Shown piece by piece: positions 1-6,574 of a stretch of DNA of 7,855 nucleotides. This DNA comes from Bacillota bacterium (GTDB taxonomy: Bacteria; Bacillota; Bacilli; Bacillales; Cytobacillaceae): NCBI GenBank assembly GCA_030705745.1, contig JAUZPT010000119.1:1-7855 (forward strand). The letters are read 5' to 3'. The stretch's first letter is position 1, and the number at the start of each line of letters is the position of its first letter. The translations under genes and the position numbers were made by a program. The notes beneath the pieces are model-generated. The model had not been told where the DNA came from and did not search any database. It worked only from the letters and a program-made list of their open reading frames with translations.

Positions 1-55
1 CAACTTTCCCATATTCATCATGTCCAAACTGATATATTTTAAACCTACTGAAGGC

Positions 56-84
56 TTGCAAATATGTGCGATATCGCATATAAT
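56..84 (+). promoter_or_regulatory. Sigma-A promoter for tRNA-Arg(CCG)
   Basis: A -35 box TTGCAA (56-61) and a perfect -10 box TATAAT (79-84) are separated by 17 bases, which is the ideal sigma-A arrangement. Transcription would begin near position 91, about 16 bases before the tRNA. The spacer contains a perfect 12-bp palindrome (67-78), listed separately. Confidence 0.75.
67..78. repeat. 12-bp palindrome inside the promoter spacer
   Basis: TGCGATATCGCA is a perfect palindrome lying wholly between the -35 and -10 boxes. It extends three more pairs on each side after one mismatch (positions 63-65 with 80-82, so into the -10 box). A protein bound here would block RNA polymerase, so it could be an operator, but tRNA promoters are not usually controlled this way and chance is possible. 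Confidence 0.6.
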
Positions 85-106
85 ATGTAAGTCGTTAAAT
101 ATTTTT

Positions 107-178
107 GCCCTCGTAGTGCAATGGATAGCACGCAAGATTCCGGTTCTTGAAATTCGGGTTCGGGTCCTGACGATGGCG
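107..178 (+). tRNA. tRNA-Arg, anticodon CCG (reads CGG), with acceptor and T-loop anomalies
   Basis: The sequence folds as a 72-nt tRNA. The D stem is GTGC/GCAC, with GG at 123-124 in the loop. The anticodon stem is CAAGA/TCTTG, around the loop TTCCGGT, with anticodon CCG at 140-142. The variable loop is 4 nt. The T stem is TCGGG/CCTGA with one G-U pair. The discriminator is G178 and no CCA is encoded. The acceptor stem GCCCTCG/CGATGGC has one C-U mispair (standard positions 4 and 69). The T loop reads TTCGGGT, with G where A58 is nearly universal. The gene has its own promoter and terminator, so it is a single-gene unit. It may be a functional but divergent tRNA or one that is beginning to decay. 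Confidence 0.8.
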
Positions 179-199
179 TACTAAAATCAATGTTGACGG

Positions 200-242
200 T
201 GCCTCTGCGCTTTATTACAAAGCGTAGGGGCATTATTTTTTT
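200..242 (+). terminator. Rho-independent terminator after tRNA-Arg(CCG)
   Basis: A 14-bp stem (200-213 with 219-232, two G-U pairs) closes a 5-nt loop and is followed by TTA and a run of seven T (236-242). It starts 21 bases after the tRNA and ends that transcription unit. Confidence 0.9.
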
Positions 243-261
243 ATCATGGTGTTATTTTGTA

Positions 262-284
262 ATTTACAGTAATTTCCTGTAAAT
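262..284. repeat. Inverted repeat overlapping a -35 region
   Basis: ATTTACAG (262-269) and CTGTAAAT (277-284) are perfect 8-bp arms around a 7-base spacer. The repeat covers the region where the -35 box of the promoter at 296-301 should lie. This position and symmetry fit an operator for a dimeric regulator. I do not recognise it as a known box. Confidence 0.55.
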
Positions 285-301
285 ATTAACCGTGTTATAA
301 T
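273..301 (+). promoter_or_regulatory. Extended -10 promoter upstream of the tRNA-like sequence
   Basis: TGTTATAAT (293-301) is a perfect extended -10 (TG-n-TATAAT). The -35 region 17 bases upstream is TTTCCT, a poor match, so the promoter would depend on the extended -10. Transcription would start near 308 and run into the tRNA-like sequence. The leader begins with a small hairpin, ACGGTC (306-311) with GACCGT (327-332). Confidence 0.6.
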
Positions 302-369
302 GAAAACGGTCTAAAGTTCGGCAAATGACCGTATCAGTGCCCGTTTCAAAAAGCGTTCATATAGCGATA

Positions 370-446
<77 letters not shown>

Positions 447-461
447 TGTTTTAAGTAAGCC

Positions 462-490
462 AAAAAACCCACTGTTAAAGTGGGTTTTTT
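462..490 (+). terminator. Rho-independent terminator after the tRNA-like sequence
   Basis: AAAAAACCCACT (462-473) pairs perfectly with AGTGGGTTTTTT (479-490) around a 5-nt loop. Further T runs follow to about 498. A-tract and T-tract flank the GC core, so it could stop transcription from both directions. It probably belonged to the original tRNA-Arg gene. Confidence 0.9.
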
Positions 491-517
491 GTTTTTTATT
501 AATATCCATGCTAAACT
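489..517 (+). promoter_or_regulatory. Possible weak promoter for ysoA
   Basis: TTGTTT (489-494) and TAAACT (512-517) are spaced by 17 bases. The matches are 3/6 and 4/6, so this is weak. It is the best candidate between the terminator and ysoA and would give a leader of about 28 bases. Read-through of the terminator is the alternative. Confidence 0.3.
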
Positions 518-551
518 ATTCATCAACAATGATAGAAGGACGGTATTAACA

Positions 552-1592
552 ATGAAAAAGCGGGAACGAGCTACTTCAAAAGATAATGTTATTTTCTTTC
601 CCGAGCTTGAAAAGAGGCTGACAGAAAAAGGGTTGGAAAGCCTTCAACTAAAAAAATTCAATGAAGCGATTGTTCTGTTAAACGATGCGAAAGAAATGGA
701 TCCTGAAAATGGAGACATTCTGATTGGTCTTGTAATCGCTTATTTTGAAGCAGGAAGATTGAAGGAAGCGGAAGAACTTTGCAAGGGAATGTTGAACAGG
801 GGAATTGGCGATTACTATCAAATGGTTGATTTGTACTTGACTATCTTAATTCAACTGCATGAATATGGAGAAATCGTGTCAACGCTTGAAGCATTAATGG
901 AAGAAAGAGAGATTCCGGCTGAACGGAAAAATCATTTTTTAACGATCCTTCAGTTCAGCAAAAGAATGGTTGAGAATCCACCGAACATCATGATTAATGA
1001 AAGGGAAAAAATCCTTCAGCAGCAAGAAGAACAATTGCAGGAGTTGAATTTGTTTTCGCTTCAGGACCCGCGTGAACAGCTTTTGCTCGTTTCCAAGCTT
1101 GCAAACGAAAATGTGAGACCATACATAGAGGATATTAAATCATACATGATTTCTGAAGAAGGGCATCCATTTTTAAAAACAATGCTCTTAAATATTTTAA
1201 AAGAACAGGAATATGACAAAGTAGTCGTGGTGGTAAAATTCGGTAAGGAGGAAAATTTCATTCCTTCTGATTTGCCAGATCTATATTCTCAAACAGAAAT
1301 GAAAAGTATCACTCAGCAGCTCAGCGATCAACTCGAACATCACGATCCTGTTCTATTTGAAAATGTGAAAAGTTTGGTGGAACGATATTTCTTTAGCTCT
1401 TACCCATTCCCTCTCGATCCTGCCGAAACGAGGGCATGGGCGGCCGCATTTCATCTGACAGCACTTGATTATCATGGCATGGACAAAAGTCTGGATGAAA
1501 TTTCGGAAAAATATAGCGTTACTCTTCCGCAAATCGAGTTGGCAATTGGGAGAATTAAAGAATTTGAAGAAATTTCTTACCCGATAATTTAG
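552..1592 (+). CDS. ysoA: YsoA-like TPR-repeat protein
   Basis: This is a 346-residue soluble protein of unknown biochemical role, with no signal peptide or membrane segment. Residues about 21-88 form at least two tetratricopeptide-like helix pairs, with the typical spacing of small and aromatic residues (LQLKKFNEAIVLLNDA, then AYFEAGRLKEAEEL). Residues 150-166 are rich in Glu and Gln and are probably helical. TPR domains normally mediate protein-protein contact. I place it as ysoA from its length (about 340 residues in B. subtilis as I recall), its fold and its position directly before tig. The ATG at 552 is chosen because AGAAGGA (534-540) precedes it by 11 bases; the frame stays open back to a GTG at 480, but that lies inside the terminator stem. 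No terminator separates it from tig, whose promoter starts 9 bases after its stop codon, so some transcripts may span both. Its placement suggests, but does not prove, a link to protein folding. Confidence 0.85.
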   Translation: MKKRERATSKDNVIFFPELEKRLTEKGLESLQLKKFNEAIVLLNDAKEMDPENGDILIGLVIAYFEAGRLKEAEELCKGMLNRGIGDYYQMVDLYLTILIQLHEYGEIVSTLEALMEEREIPAERKNHFLTILQFSKRMVENPPNIMINEREKILQQQEEQLQELNLFSLQDPREQLLLVSKLANENVRPYIEDIKSYMISEEGHPFLKTMLLNILKEQEYDKVVVVVKFGKEENFIPSDLPDLYSQTEMKSITQQLSDQLEHHDPVLFENVKSLVERYFFSSYPFPLDPAETRAWAAAFHLTALDYHGMDKSLDEISEKYSVTLPQIELAIGRIKEFEEISYPII

Positions 1593-1601
1593 TCCCGGCT
1601 G

Positions 1602-1629
1602 TTGAAAGAAAATAAACCTATGTTATAAT
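1602..1629 (+). promoter_or_regulatory. Sigma-A promoter for tig
   Basis: TTGAAA (1602-1607) and TATAAT (1624-1629) are spaced by 16 bases, with an additional TG-n extension (1621-1623). This is a strong vegetative promoter, as expected for an abundant chaperone. Transcription would start near 1636, giving a leader of about 120 bases. Confidence 0.75.
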
Positions 1630-1644
1630 GTAGTGGTTGTAAAG

Positions 1645-1665
1645 TGTGAAAAATCATTTTTTACA
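1645..1665. repeat. Inverted repeat in the tig leader
   Basis: TGTGAAAAA (1645-1653) pairs with TTTTTTACA (1657-1665), nine pairs with one G-U, around a 3-nt loop TCA. It lies about 10 bases after the expected transcription start. It is AT-rich and so weak as RNA. It has no run of T after the stem and does not look like an attenuator. Confidence 0.4.
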
Positions 1666-1755
1666 TGAAGTGGATATTGACTTGAAGGACAAGACGTATT
1701 CATACTAATTCGAACAAATGAAATCAGAATAGATAATTGTTGGAGGGAAAACGGC

Positions 1756-3045
1756 ATGTCAGCAAAATGGGAAAAGTTAGAAGGAAACCGCGGAGTTCTT
1801 ACAGTTGAAGTAAGTGCGGAAAAAGTTACAGAAGGTTTAAACGAAGCATTTAAAAAAGTGGTAAAACAAATTAATGTTCCAGGCTTCCGCAAAGGGAAAA
1901 TGCCACGTGGAATGTTTGAAAATCGTTTTGGTGTAGAATCTCTTTACCAGGATGCAATTGATTTTCTTCTTCCTGAAGCGTATGCAAACGCAATTGATGA
2001 AACGGGTATTGAACCAATCGATCGCCCTGAAATCGACGTTGAACAAATGGAAAAAGGCAAAGAACTTATTTTCAAAGCGACAGTTCAAGTTAAGCCTGAA
2101 GTAACTTTAGGCGACTACAAAGGACTTGAAGTTGAAGAGTTCGATATGACTGTATCTGATGAAGAAGTTGACAACGAATTAAAGTCTCTACAAGAGCGCC
2201 ATGCTGAACTAGTTGTTAAAGAAGAAGGCGGCGCTGAAAACGGCGATACAGTTATCATCGACTTTGAAGGCTTTGTTGATGGAGTAGCATTTGACGGCGG
2301 AAAAGCTGAAAACTATTCTCTTGAATTAGGCTCAGGTTCATTCATCCCTGGATTTGAAGAACAATTGGTTGGTACAGCTACAGGCGAATCTAAAGATGTG
2401 GAAGTTTCTTTCCCAGAAGAATACCATGCTGCTGAATTGGCAGGCAAGCCAGCTGTTTTCAAAATCACACTGCACGAAATCAAATCAAAAGAGCTTCCAA
2501 CACTTGATGATGAATTCGCGAAAGATGCGGATGACGAAGTTGAATCTCTTGATGAATTAAAAGCTAAAATCAAGACACGTCTTGAAGAAAGCAAAAAACA
2601 TGAAGCTGAACACCATGTTCGTGATACTGTCGTTGAAAAAGCTGCGGCAAATGCACAAGTGGAAGTTCCGACGGTTATGGTTGAGAATGAAATCAACCGC
2701 ATGATGCAAGAATTTGAACAGCGTTTACAAATGCAAGGTATGAACCTTGAACTATATTTCCAATTCTCAGGTCAGGATGAAAAAGCATTGCGTGAACAAA
2801 TGAAGACTGAAGCTGAAGGCAGAGTATTAAACAACTTGACGCTTGAAGCTATCGCGAAGGCTGAAAATCTTGAAGTTTCTGAAGATGAAGTGATGGCTGA
2901 AGTTGATAAAATGGCAGAAATGTATAATATGACACCTGCAAACATTATCAGTGCTCTTAGCGGTTTAGAAGGCGTTCGTGCTGATCTTCAACTGAAAAAA
3001 GCTGTCGATTTCCTTATTGAAAACAAAGCAAGTGTTGCAAAATAA
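1756..3045 (+). CDS. tig: Trigger factor, ribosome-associated chaperone and peptidyl-prolyl isomerase
   Basis: Trigger factor docks at the ribosome exit tunnel and shields nascent chains in the cytoplasm. The 429-residue length is normal. The N-terminal ribosome-binding domain (about 1-115) carries the signature GFRKGK at 43-48, which contacts ribosomal protein L23. The FKBP-like isomerase domain (about 155-245) opens with [14 protein letters not shown] (163-176) and contains [14 protein letters not shown] (191-204). The remainder (about 250-429) is the long helical, charged C-terminal domain that forms the chaperone cradle. The ATG at 1756 follows a strong ribosome binding site, GGAGGG (1742-1747), by 8 bases. 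The gene has its own strong promoter and ends in a hairpin, so it can act as a single-gene unit. Nothing in it is truncated or missing. Confidence 0.98.
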   Translation: MSAKWEKLEGNRGVLTVEVSAEKVTEGLNEAFKKVVKQINVPGFRKGKMPRGMFENRFGVESLYQDAIDFLLPEAYANAIDETGIEPIDRPEIDVEQMEKGKELIFKATVQVKPEVTLGDYKGLEVEEFDMTVSDEEVDNELKSLQERHAELVVKEEGGAENGDTVIIDFEGFVDGVAFDGGKAENYSLELGSGSFIPGFEEQLVGTATGESKDVEVSFPEEYHAAELAGKPAVFKITLHEIKSKELPTLDDEFAKDADDEVESLDELKAKIKTRLEESKKHEAEHHVRDTVVEKAAANAQVEVPTVMVENEINRMMQEFEQRLQMQGMNLELYFQFSGQDEKALREQMKTEAEGRVLNNLTLEAIAKAENLEVSEDEVMAEVDKMAEMYNMTPANIISALSGLEGVRADLQLKKAVDFLIENKASVAK

Positions 3046-3057
3046 TTCAGATTAATG

Positions 3058-3090
3058 GCAGGGCACGATATTATCGTGCCTTGCTTTATA
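3058..3090 (+). terminator. Terminator-like hairpin after tig
   Basis: A 12-bp stem (3058-3069 with 3073-3084, one G-U pair) closes a 3-nt loop ATT, 12 bases after the tig stop. The core GGCACGAT/ATCGTGCC is perfect. The tail is only TTTATA, so termination may be incomplete. Confidence 0.7.
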
Positions 3091-3128
3091 CATATTATGA
3101 ATACATATTATTGAATACATATTATTAT
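3088..3128. repeat. Three tandem copies of a 13-14 bp AT-rich unit
   Basis: The unit ATACATATTATTGA occurs in tandem at 3088-3100 (13 bp, one T fewer), 3101-3114 (14 bp) and 3115-3128 (last two bases differ). It begins in the tail of the tig hairpin. Slippage is the likely origin, and copy number may vary between strains. Confidence 0.75.
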
Positions 3129-3338
3129 AAAAGGCAGAATCACTTTTAAAATCCATTCCGGATGAATATAAATGATAGTGAGCTTTTTTGTCTTATCATT
3201 GCTCCGAGTAAATTGGTAAAAAATAATAAAGTTAAAAGAATACATAATTTTTTTTAGAATAGTACTTAAGAAATCAAGCTATATTAAAGGCAAGAAAAAA
3301 TGTTTGAGAGTTATCATTTCCGGTGCATAGCCTAAATG
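3129..3338. other. AT-rich intergenic stretch before clpX, no gene seen
   Basis: The tig-clpX gap totals about 400 bases. This part holds no credible coding region in either direction. It contains AATGATA (3171-3177) pairing with TATCATT (3194-3200) across a 16-base loop, and many A and T runs. An 11-codon frame at 3300-3335 has a weak AAAGG before it and is probably chance. No CIRCE element or CtsR heptad repeat is visible. Confidence 0.6.
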
Positions 3339-3347
3339 TGTTACAAT
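3339..3347 (+). promoter_or_regulatory. Probable extended -10 promoter for clpX
   Basis: TGTTACAAT (3339-3347) is an extended -10 with 5/6 match in the hexamer (TACAAT). The upstream sequence gives no good -35: TTCCGG (3318-3323, spacing 18) is the nearest. Transcription would start near 3354, leaving a leader of about 100 bases. In this leader ATTTGCA occurs twice (3395-3401 and 3406-3412), 11 bases apart. Confidence 0.5.
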
Positions 3348-3438
3348 GCAATACATAACGCTAAAATAGTTTGAATAAGCACAGCTTTTAATCGATTTGC
3401 ACGTAATTTGCAACTTTAAATAATGTTTAGACGTTTCC

Positions 3439-3447
3439 GAGGGGTGA
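3439..3447 (+). promoter_or_regulatory. Ribosome binding site that fixes the clpX start at a TTG
   Basis: GAGGGGTGA lies 5 bases before the TTG at 3453. An in-frame ATG at 3423 has no ribosome binding site before it, and this purine-rich site lies downstream of it. The site therefore supports the TTG. Confidence 0.8.
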
Positions 3448-3452
3448 AAGTA

Positions 3453-4718
3453 TTGTTTAAATTTAATGATGAAAAAGGGCAATTAAAGTGTTCATTCTGT
3501 GGAAAAACACAGGATCAAGTACGCAAATTGGTTGCTGGTCCCGGAGTATATATATGTGATGAATGTATAGAGCTTTGCACTGAAATAGTGGAAGAGGAGC
3601 TTGGTACAGACGAGGAAGTAGAGTTTAAGGATGTTCCGAAGCCGAAGGAGATCCGTGAGATCCTCGATCAGTACGTAATCGGGCAGGATCAGGCAAAAAA
3701 ATCGCTTTCAGTCGCAGTTTATAACCACTATAAAAGAATTAATTCAAACAGCAAGATTGATGATGTTGAGCTTTCAAAAAGCAATATCTCAATGATTGGG
3801 CCAACAGGAAGCGGTAAAACTCTTCTTGCTCAAACATTGGCACGCATTTTGAATGTTCCTTTCGCGATCGCAGACGCTACTTCTCTCACTGAAGCAGGTT
3901 ATGTTGGGGAAGATGTGGAAAACATCTTGCTTAAATTAATCCAGGCAGCTGACTATGATGTGGAAAAAGCGGAAAAAGGCATCATTTATATCGATGAAAT
4001 CGATAAAATCGCGCGCAAATCGGAGAATCCTTCGATTACAAGAGATGTTTCCGGTGAAGGCGTTCAGCAGGCGTTATTGAAAATCCTGGAAGGGACAGTC
4101 GCAAGTGTTCCACCACAGGGAGGCAGAAAGCATCCTCACCAGGAATTCATCCAAATTGACACAACGAATATTCTGTTTATCTGCGGCGGTGCTTTCGACG
4201 GCATCGAACCAATTATTAAGCGTCGTTTAGGTCAAAAGGTGATTGGTTTCGGATCAGATGTAAAAAAACAGGACATTAGCCAAAAAGAGCTTCTTTCAAA
4301 GGTATTGCCTGAAGACTTGCTTAAATTTGGCTTGATTCCGGAATTTATCGGACGTCTACCTGTTATTGCAAGCCTAGAACAACTTGATGAAGATGCGTTA
4401 ATTGAAATCTTGACGAAGCCGAAAAACGCCCTTGTTAAGCAATATCAAAAAATGCTCGAGCTAGATGATGTCGAACTTGAGTTTGAAGAAGACGCATTAG
4501 TTGAAATCGCGAAGAAAGCCATTGAACGGAAGACGGGTGCACGTGGACTTCGTTCAATCATTGAAGGAATTATGCTTGATGTAATGTTTGATCTTCCTTC
4601 TCGCGATGATATTACGAAATGTGTTATTACGAAAGAAACCATCCTTGAGAACAGCGTTCCAAAATTGATTTTGGAAGATGGAACCGTTGTCGAAGAGGAA
4701 AGAAAAACATCTGCATAA
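3453..4718 (+). CDS. clpX: ATP-dependent Clp protease ATP-binding subunit ClpX
   Basis: ClpX is the hexameric AAA+ unfoldase that feeds proteins into ClpP in the cytoplasm. With the TTG start the protein has 421 residues, the usual size, and begins [16 protein letters not shown], as family members do. The N-terminal zinc domain has Cys13, Cys16, Cys35 and Cys38. The AAA+ core follows: Walker A GPTGSGKT (116-123), pore-loop GYVGE (149-153), Walker B IIYIDEID (177-184), RKH loop (225-227), the IGF loop that docks on ClpP (264-266), the arginine-finger region GR (300-301) and sensor-2 GAR (362-364). All key residues are present. The in-frame ATG at 3423 would add ten residues ([10 protein letters not shown]) unlike any ClpX I know. 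The gene has its own promoter and a strong terminator. No clpP lies in the window, which is normal for Bacillus. Confidence 0.97.
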   Translation: MFKFNDEKGQLKCSFCGKTQDQVRKLVAGPGVYICDECIELCTEIVEEELGTDEEVEFKDVPKPKEIREILDQYVIGQDQAKKSLSVAVYNHYKRINSNSKIDDVELSKSNISMIGPTGSGKTLLAQTLARILNVPFAIADATSLTEAGYVGEDVENILLKLIQAADYDVEKAEKGIIYIDEIDKIARKSENPSITRDVSGEGVQQALLKILEGTVASVPPQGGRKHPHQEFIQIDTTNILFICGGAFDGIEPIIKRRLGQKVIGFGSDVKKQDISQKELLSKVLPEDLLKFGLIPEFIGRLPVIASLEQLDEDALIEILTKPKNALVKQYQKMLELDDVELEFEEDALVEIAKKAIERKTGARGLRSIIEGIMLDVMFDLPSRDDITKCVITKETILENSVPKLILEDGTVVEEERKTSA

Positions 4719-4721
4719 ATC

Positions 4722-4753
4722 AAATGGCCTGGCATAATTGCCGGGTCATTTTT
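4722..4753 (+). terminator. Rho-independent terminator after clpX
   Basis: TGGCCTGGCA (4725-4734) pairs with TGCCGGGTCA (4739-4748), ten pairs with two G-U, around TAAT. AAA before and TTTTT after (4749-4753) extend the stem and give the U tail. It starts 4 bases after the clpX stop and should largely isolate clpX from lonB. Confidence 0.9.
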
Positions 4754-4772
4754 ATTGAAAACTAATTTTCTT

Positions 4773-4802
4773 GTTTATTCCAACAGGTGAAAGGAAATAC
4801 TA
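4773..4802 (+). promoter_or_regulatory. Sigma-F-type (forespore) promoter for lonB
   Basis: GGAAATACTA (4793-4802) fits every fixed position of the sigma-F -10 consensus GGnnAnAnTn. Exactly 15 bases upstream, GTTTA (4773-4777) matches the -35 consensus GYATA at 4 of 5 positions. B. subtilis lonB is known to be transcribed by sigma-F in the forespore, which supports the call. The overlapping AATACTA also resembles the -10 of sigma-G (CATACTA). I see no good sigma-A promoter here. Confidence 0.65.
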
Positions 4803-4829
4803 ATAAGTATCTAAATGTATTTTCTTTCA
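4788..4829. repeat. 13-bp inverted repeat from the lonB promoter to its ribosome binding site
   Basis: TGAAAGGAAATAC (4788-4800) pairs with GTATTTTCTTTCA (4817-4829), 13 pairs with one G-U, around a 16-base loop. The left arm covers most of the sigma-F -10 box. The right arm ends on the first base of the lonB ribosome binding site AGGAGGG (4829-4835). A smaller hairpin, ATACT (4797-4801) with AGTAT (4806-4810), would compete with it. Confidence 0.6.
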
Positions 4830-4841
4830 GGAGGGAAAAGG

Positions 4842-6509
4842 ATGACTTGGACGGGGATTGCTTTATTTATTCAGCTCTTCTTTGGTATTGTAATCGGCCT
4901 GTATTTTTGGAATTTGTTAAAAAACCAGAGAACACAAAAGGTATCGATTGACAAAGAATCACGGAAAGAAATGGAACAATTGAGAAAAATGAGATCGATT
5001 TCGTTGACTGAGCCTTTATCTGAAAAAGTTCGTCCTGCAAGTTTTCAAGACATCGTTGGACAAAGCGATGGAATAAAAGCATTAAAAGCGGCTCTTTGCG
5101 GACCGAATCCTCAGCATGTCATTATTTATGGACCTCCAGGAGTGGGGAAAACGGCAGCTGCAAGACTAGTCCTAGAAGAGGCGAAAAAAAATCCGAAATC
5201 GCCGTTTCAACCATCCTCTGTATTTATTGAACTGGATGCAACAACGGCTCGCTTTGATGAAAGAGGCATTGCCGACCCGTTGATTGGCTCTGTTCATGAC
5301 CCTATTTATCAAGGTGCTGGTGCAATGGGTCAAGCAGGTATTCCCCAGCCTAAACAAGGTGCAGTGACTAACGCACATGGTGGTGTACTTTTTATCGATG
5401 AAATTGGCGAACTGCACCCAATCCAAATGAATAAACTTTTAAAAGTTTTGGAAGACAGGAAGGTTTTTTTGGAAAGTGCATACTACCATGAAGAAAATGT
5501 TCAAATTCCTACCCATATTCATGATATTTTTAAAAATGGTCTTCCAGCTGACTTTAGATTGATAGGTGCAACAACTAGAACGCCAAATGAAATTCCTCCT
5601 GCAATCAGATCCCGTTGTATGGAGGTATTTTTCCGGGACCTTTCTCAGGAAGAAATATCGATTGTTGCAAGGAAAGCTGCTGAAAAAGTGAATCTTAAAA
5701 TTTATGAAACGGGATTAAATACATTATCGACATATGGACGAAATGGGCGGGAAGCCGTAAATATGGTACAAACTGCTGCCGGTTTGGCGATTACAGAAGA
5801 TCGAACCTTTATCAAAGACGAAGATATTGAATGGGTTATCCATTCCAGCCAAATGACTCCTAGAATGGAGAAGAACATTACTGATATCCCGTGTATCGGG
5901 TTGGTGAATGGCCTCGCTGTTTATGGACCAAATTCGGGGGCACTGCTCGAAATTGAGGTAACGGTCATTCCAGCCAAGGATAAAGGCTCGATTAATATTA
6001 CTGGCATTGTAGATGAAGAAAGTATAGGAACACAAGGGAAATCGATACGCAGAAAAAGCATGGCGCGCGGTTCGATAGAAAATGTAATTACCGTTCTCCG
6101 TTCAATGGGAGTACCTGCGGATGAATTTGATATCCATGTGAACTTTCCGGGTGGAGTTCCAATCGACGGGCCATCTGCAGGGATTGCAATGGCAACGGGA
6201 ATTTATTCTGCCATTTACAAAATACCGGTCGATAACAAGGTCGCTATGACGGGTGAAATCAGCATTCATGGAAACGTTAAACCAATTGGCGGAGTATATC
6301 CGAAAGTGAAAGCTGCAAAAAAAGCTGGTGCGAAGACGGTAATTATTCCTGCAGAAAATATGCAGTCGATATTAAATGAAATTGATGGCATTAATATAGT
6401 TCAGGTCACACAATTGAGCGAAGTATTCGAAATTGCTCTAAGCAGGGAAGTACCTAAAGGAAGAATCATACCGGCTTCAATCGAGCTCTCAAAGAAGGAA
6501 ACCATATAA
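4842..6509 (+). CDS. lonB: LonB, membrane-anchored ATP-dependent Lon-type protease
   Basis: LonB is a Ser-Lys protease fused to an AAA+ motor. In B. subtilis it acts in the forespore. The protein has 555 residues, matching the family. Residues 4-24 form one hydrophobic segment (TGIALFIQLFFGIVIGLYFW), which should anchor it in the membrane with the rest in the cytoplasm. The AAA+ domain has Walker A GPPGVGKT (97-104), Walker B VLFIDEIGE (182-190), sensor-1 GATTR (242-246) and a putative arginine finger in AIRSR (254-258). The Lon protease domain (about 355-555) has Ser445 in GPSAG (443-447) and the catalytic Lys488, 43 residues later as in E. coli Lon. The large N-terminal substrate domain of LonA is absent. 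The ATG at 4842 is chosen over an in-frame ATG at 4815 because AGGAGGG (4829-4835) sits 6 bases before it. The gene stands alone between two terminators. Confidence 0.97.
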   Translation: MTWTGIALFIQLFFGIVIGLYFWNLLKNQRTQKVSIDKESRKEMEQLRKMRSISLTEPLSEKVRPASFQDIVGQSDGIKALKAALCGPNPQHVIIYGPPGVGKTAAARLVLEEAKKNPKSPFQPSSVFIELDATTARFDERGIADPLIGSVHDPIYQGAGAMGQAGIPQPKQGAVTNAHGGVLFIDEIGELHPIQMNKLLKVLEDRKVFLESAYYHEENVQIPTHIHDIFKNGLPADFRLIGATTRTPNEIPPAIRSRCMEVFFRDLSQEEISIVARKAAEKVNLKIYETGLNTLSTYGRNGREAVNMVQTAAGLAITEDRTFIKDEDIEWVIHSSQMTPRMEKNITDIPCIGLVNGLAVYGPNSGALLEIEVTVIPAKDKGSINITGIVDEESIGTQGKSIRRKSMARGSIENVITVLRSMGVPADEFDIHVNFPGGVPIDGPSAGIAMATGIYSAIYKIPVDNKVAMTGEISIHGNVKPIGGVYPKVKAAKKAGAKTVIIPAENMQSILNEIDGINIVQVTQLSEVFEIALSREVPKGRIIPASIELSKKETI

Positions 6510-6515
6510 CCTTTG

Positions 6516-6560
6516 AACTTCGGTTTGCTGAATGACAGAGCAGACCGGAGTTTTATTTTT
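6516..6560 (+). terminator. Rho-independent terminator after lonB
   Basis: A 14-bp stem (6516-6529 with 6539-6552, two G-U pairs) closes a 9-nt loop and is followed by TTATTTTT to 6560. It starts 6 bases after the lonB stop. Confidence 0.9.
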
Positions 6561-6574
6561 AGGCTATGTAAAAG

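Noticed and set aside
2..183. Open + strand frame running from the window edge through the tRNA-Arg(CCG), possibly the end of an upstream gene
   Set aside because: It overlaps the promoter and the whole tRNA, and the translation resembles no family I know.
45..233. 62-codon open frame on the - strand
   Set aside because: It lies across the tRNA-Arg(CCG) gene and its terminator and has no recognisable protein features.
337..343. GTGCCCG in the leader as an alternative partner for the orphan 3' acceptor strand CTGGGAC
   Set aside because: Only four contiguous pairs, one of them G-U, would form, too few for an acceptor stem.
1245..1261. AAGGAGG inside ysoA followed by ATT, a possible internal start
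   Set aside because: It encodes GKEE in the ysoA frame, no ATG/GTG/TTG follows at proper distance, and TPR proteins have no known internal product here.
2313..2702. 129-codon open frame on the - strand inside tig
   Set aside because: It is rich in Ser and Thr, as expected for the reverse of Glu- and Lys-rich coding sequence, and has no features of its own.
3300..3335. 11-codon frame before clpX with AAAGG upstream, a possible leader peptide
   Set aside because: The likely clpX promoter lies after it, the ribosome binding site is weak and there is no attenuator structure.
3425..3447. GTTTAG...GGGTGA as a sigma-B promoter for clpX
   Set aside because: The spacing is 11 rather than 12-14 and the -10 match is poor; the G-rich part is explained by the ribosome binding site.
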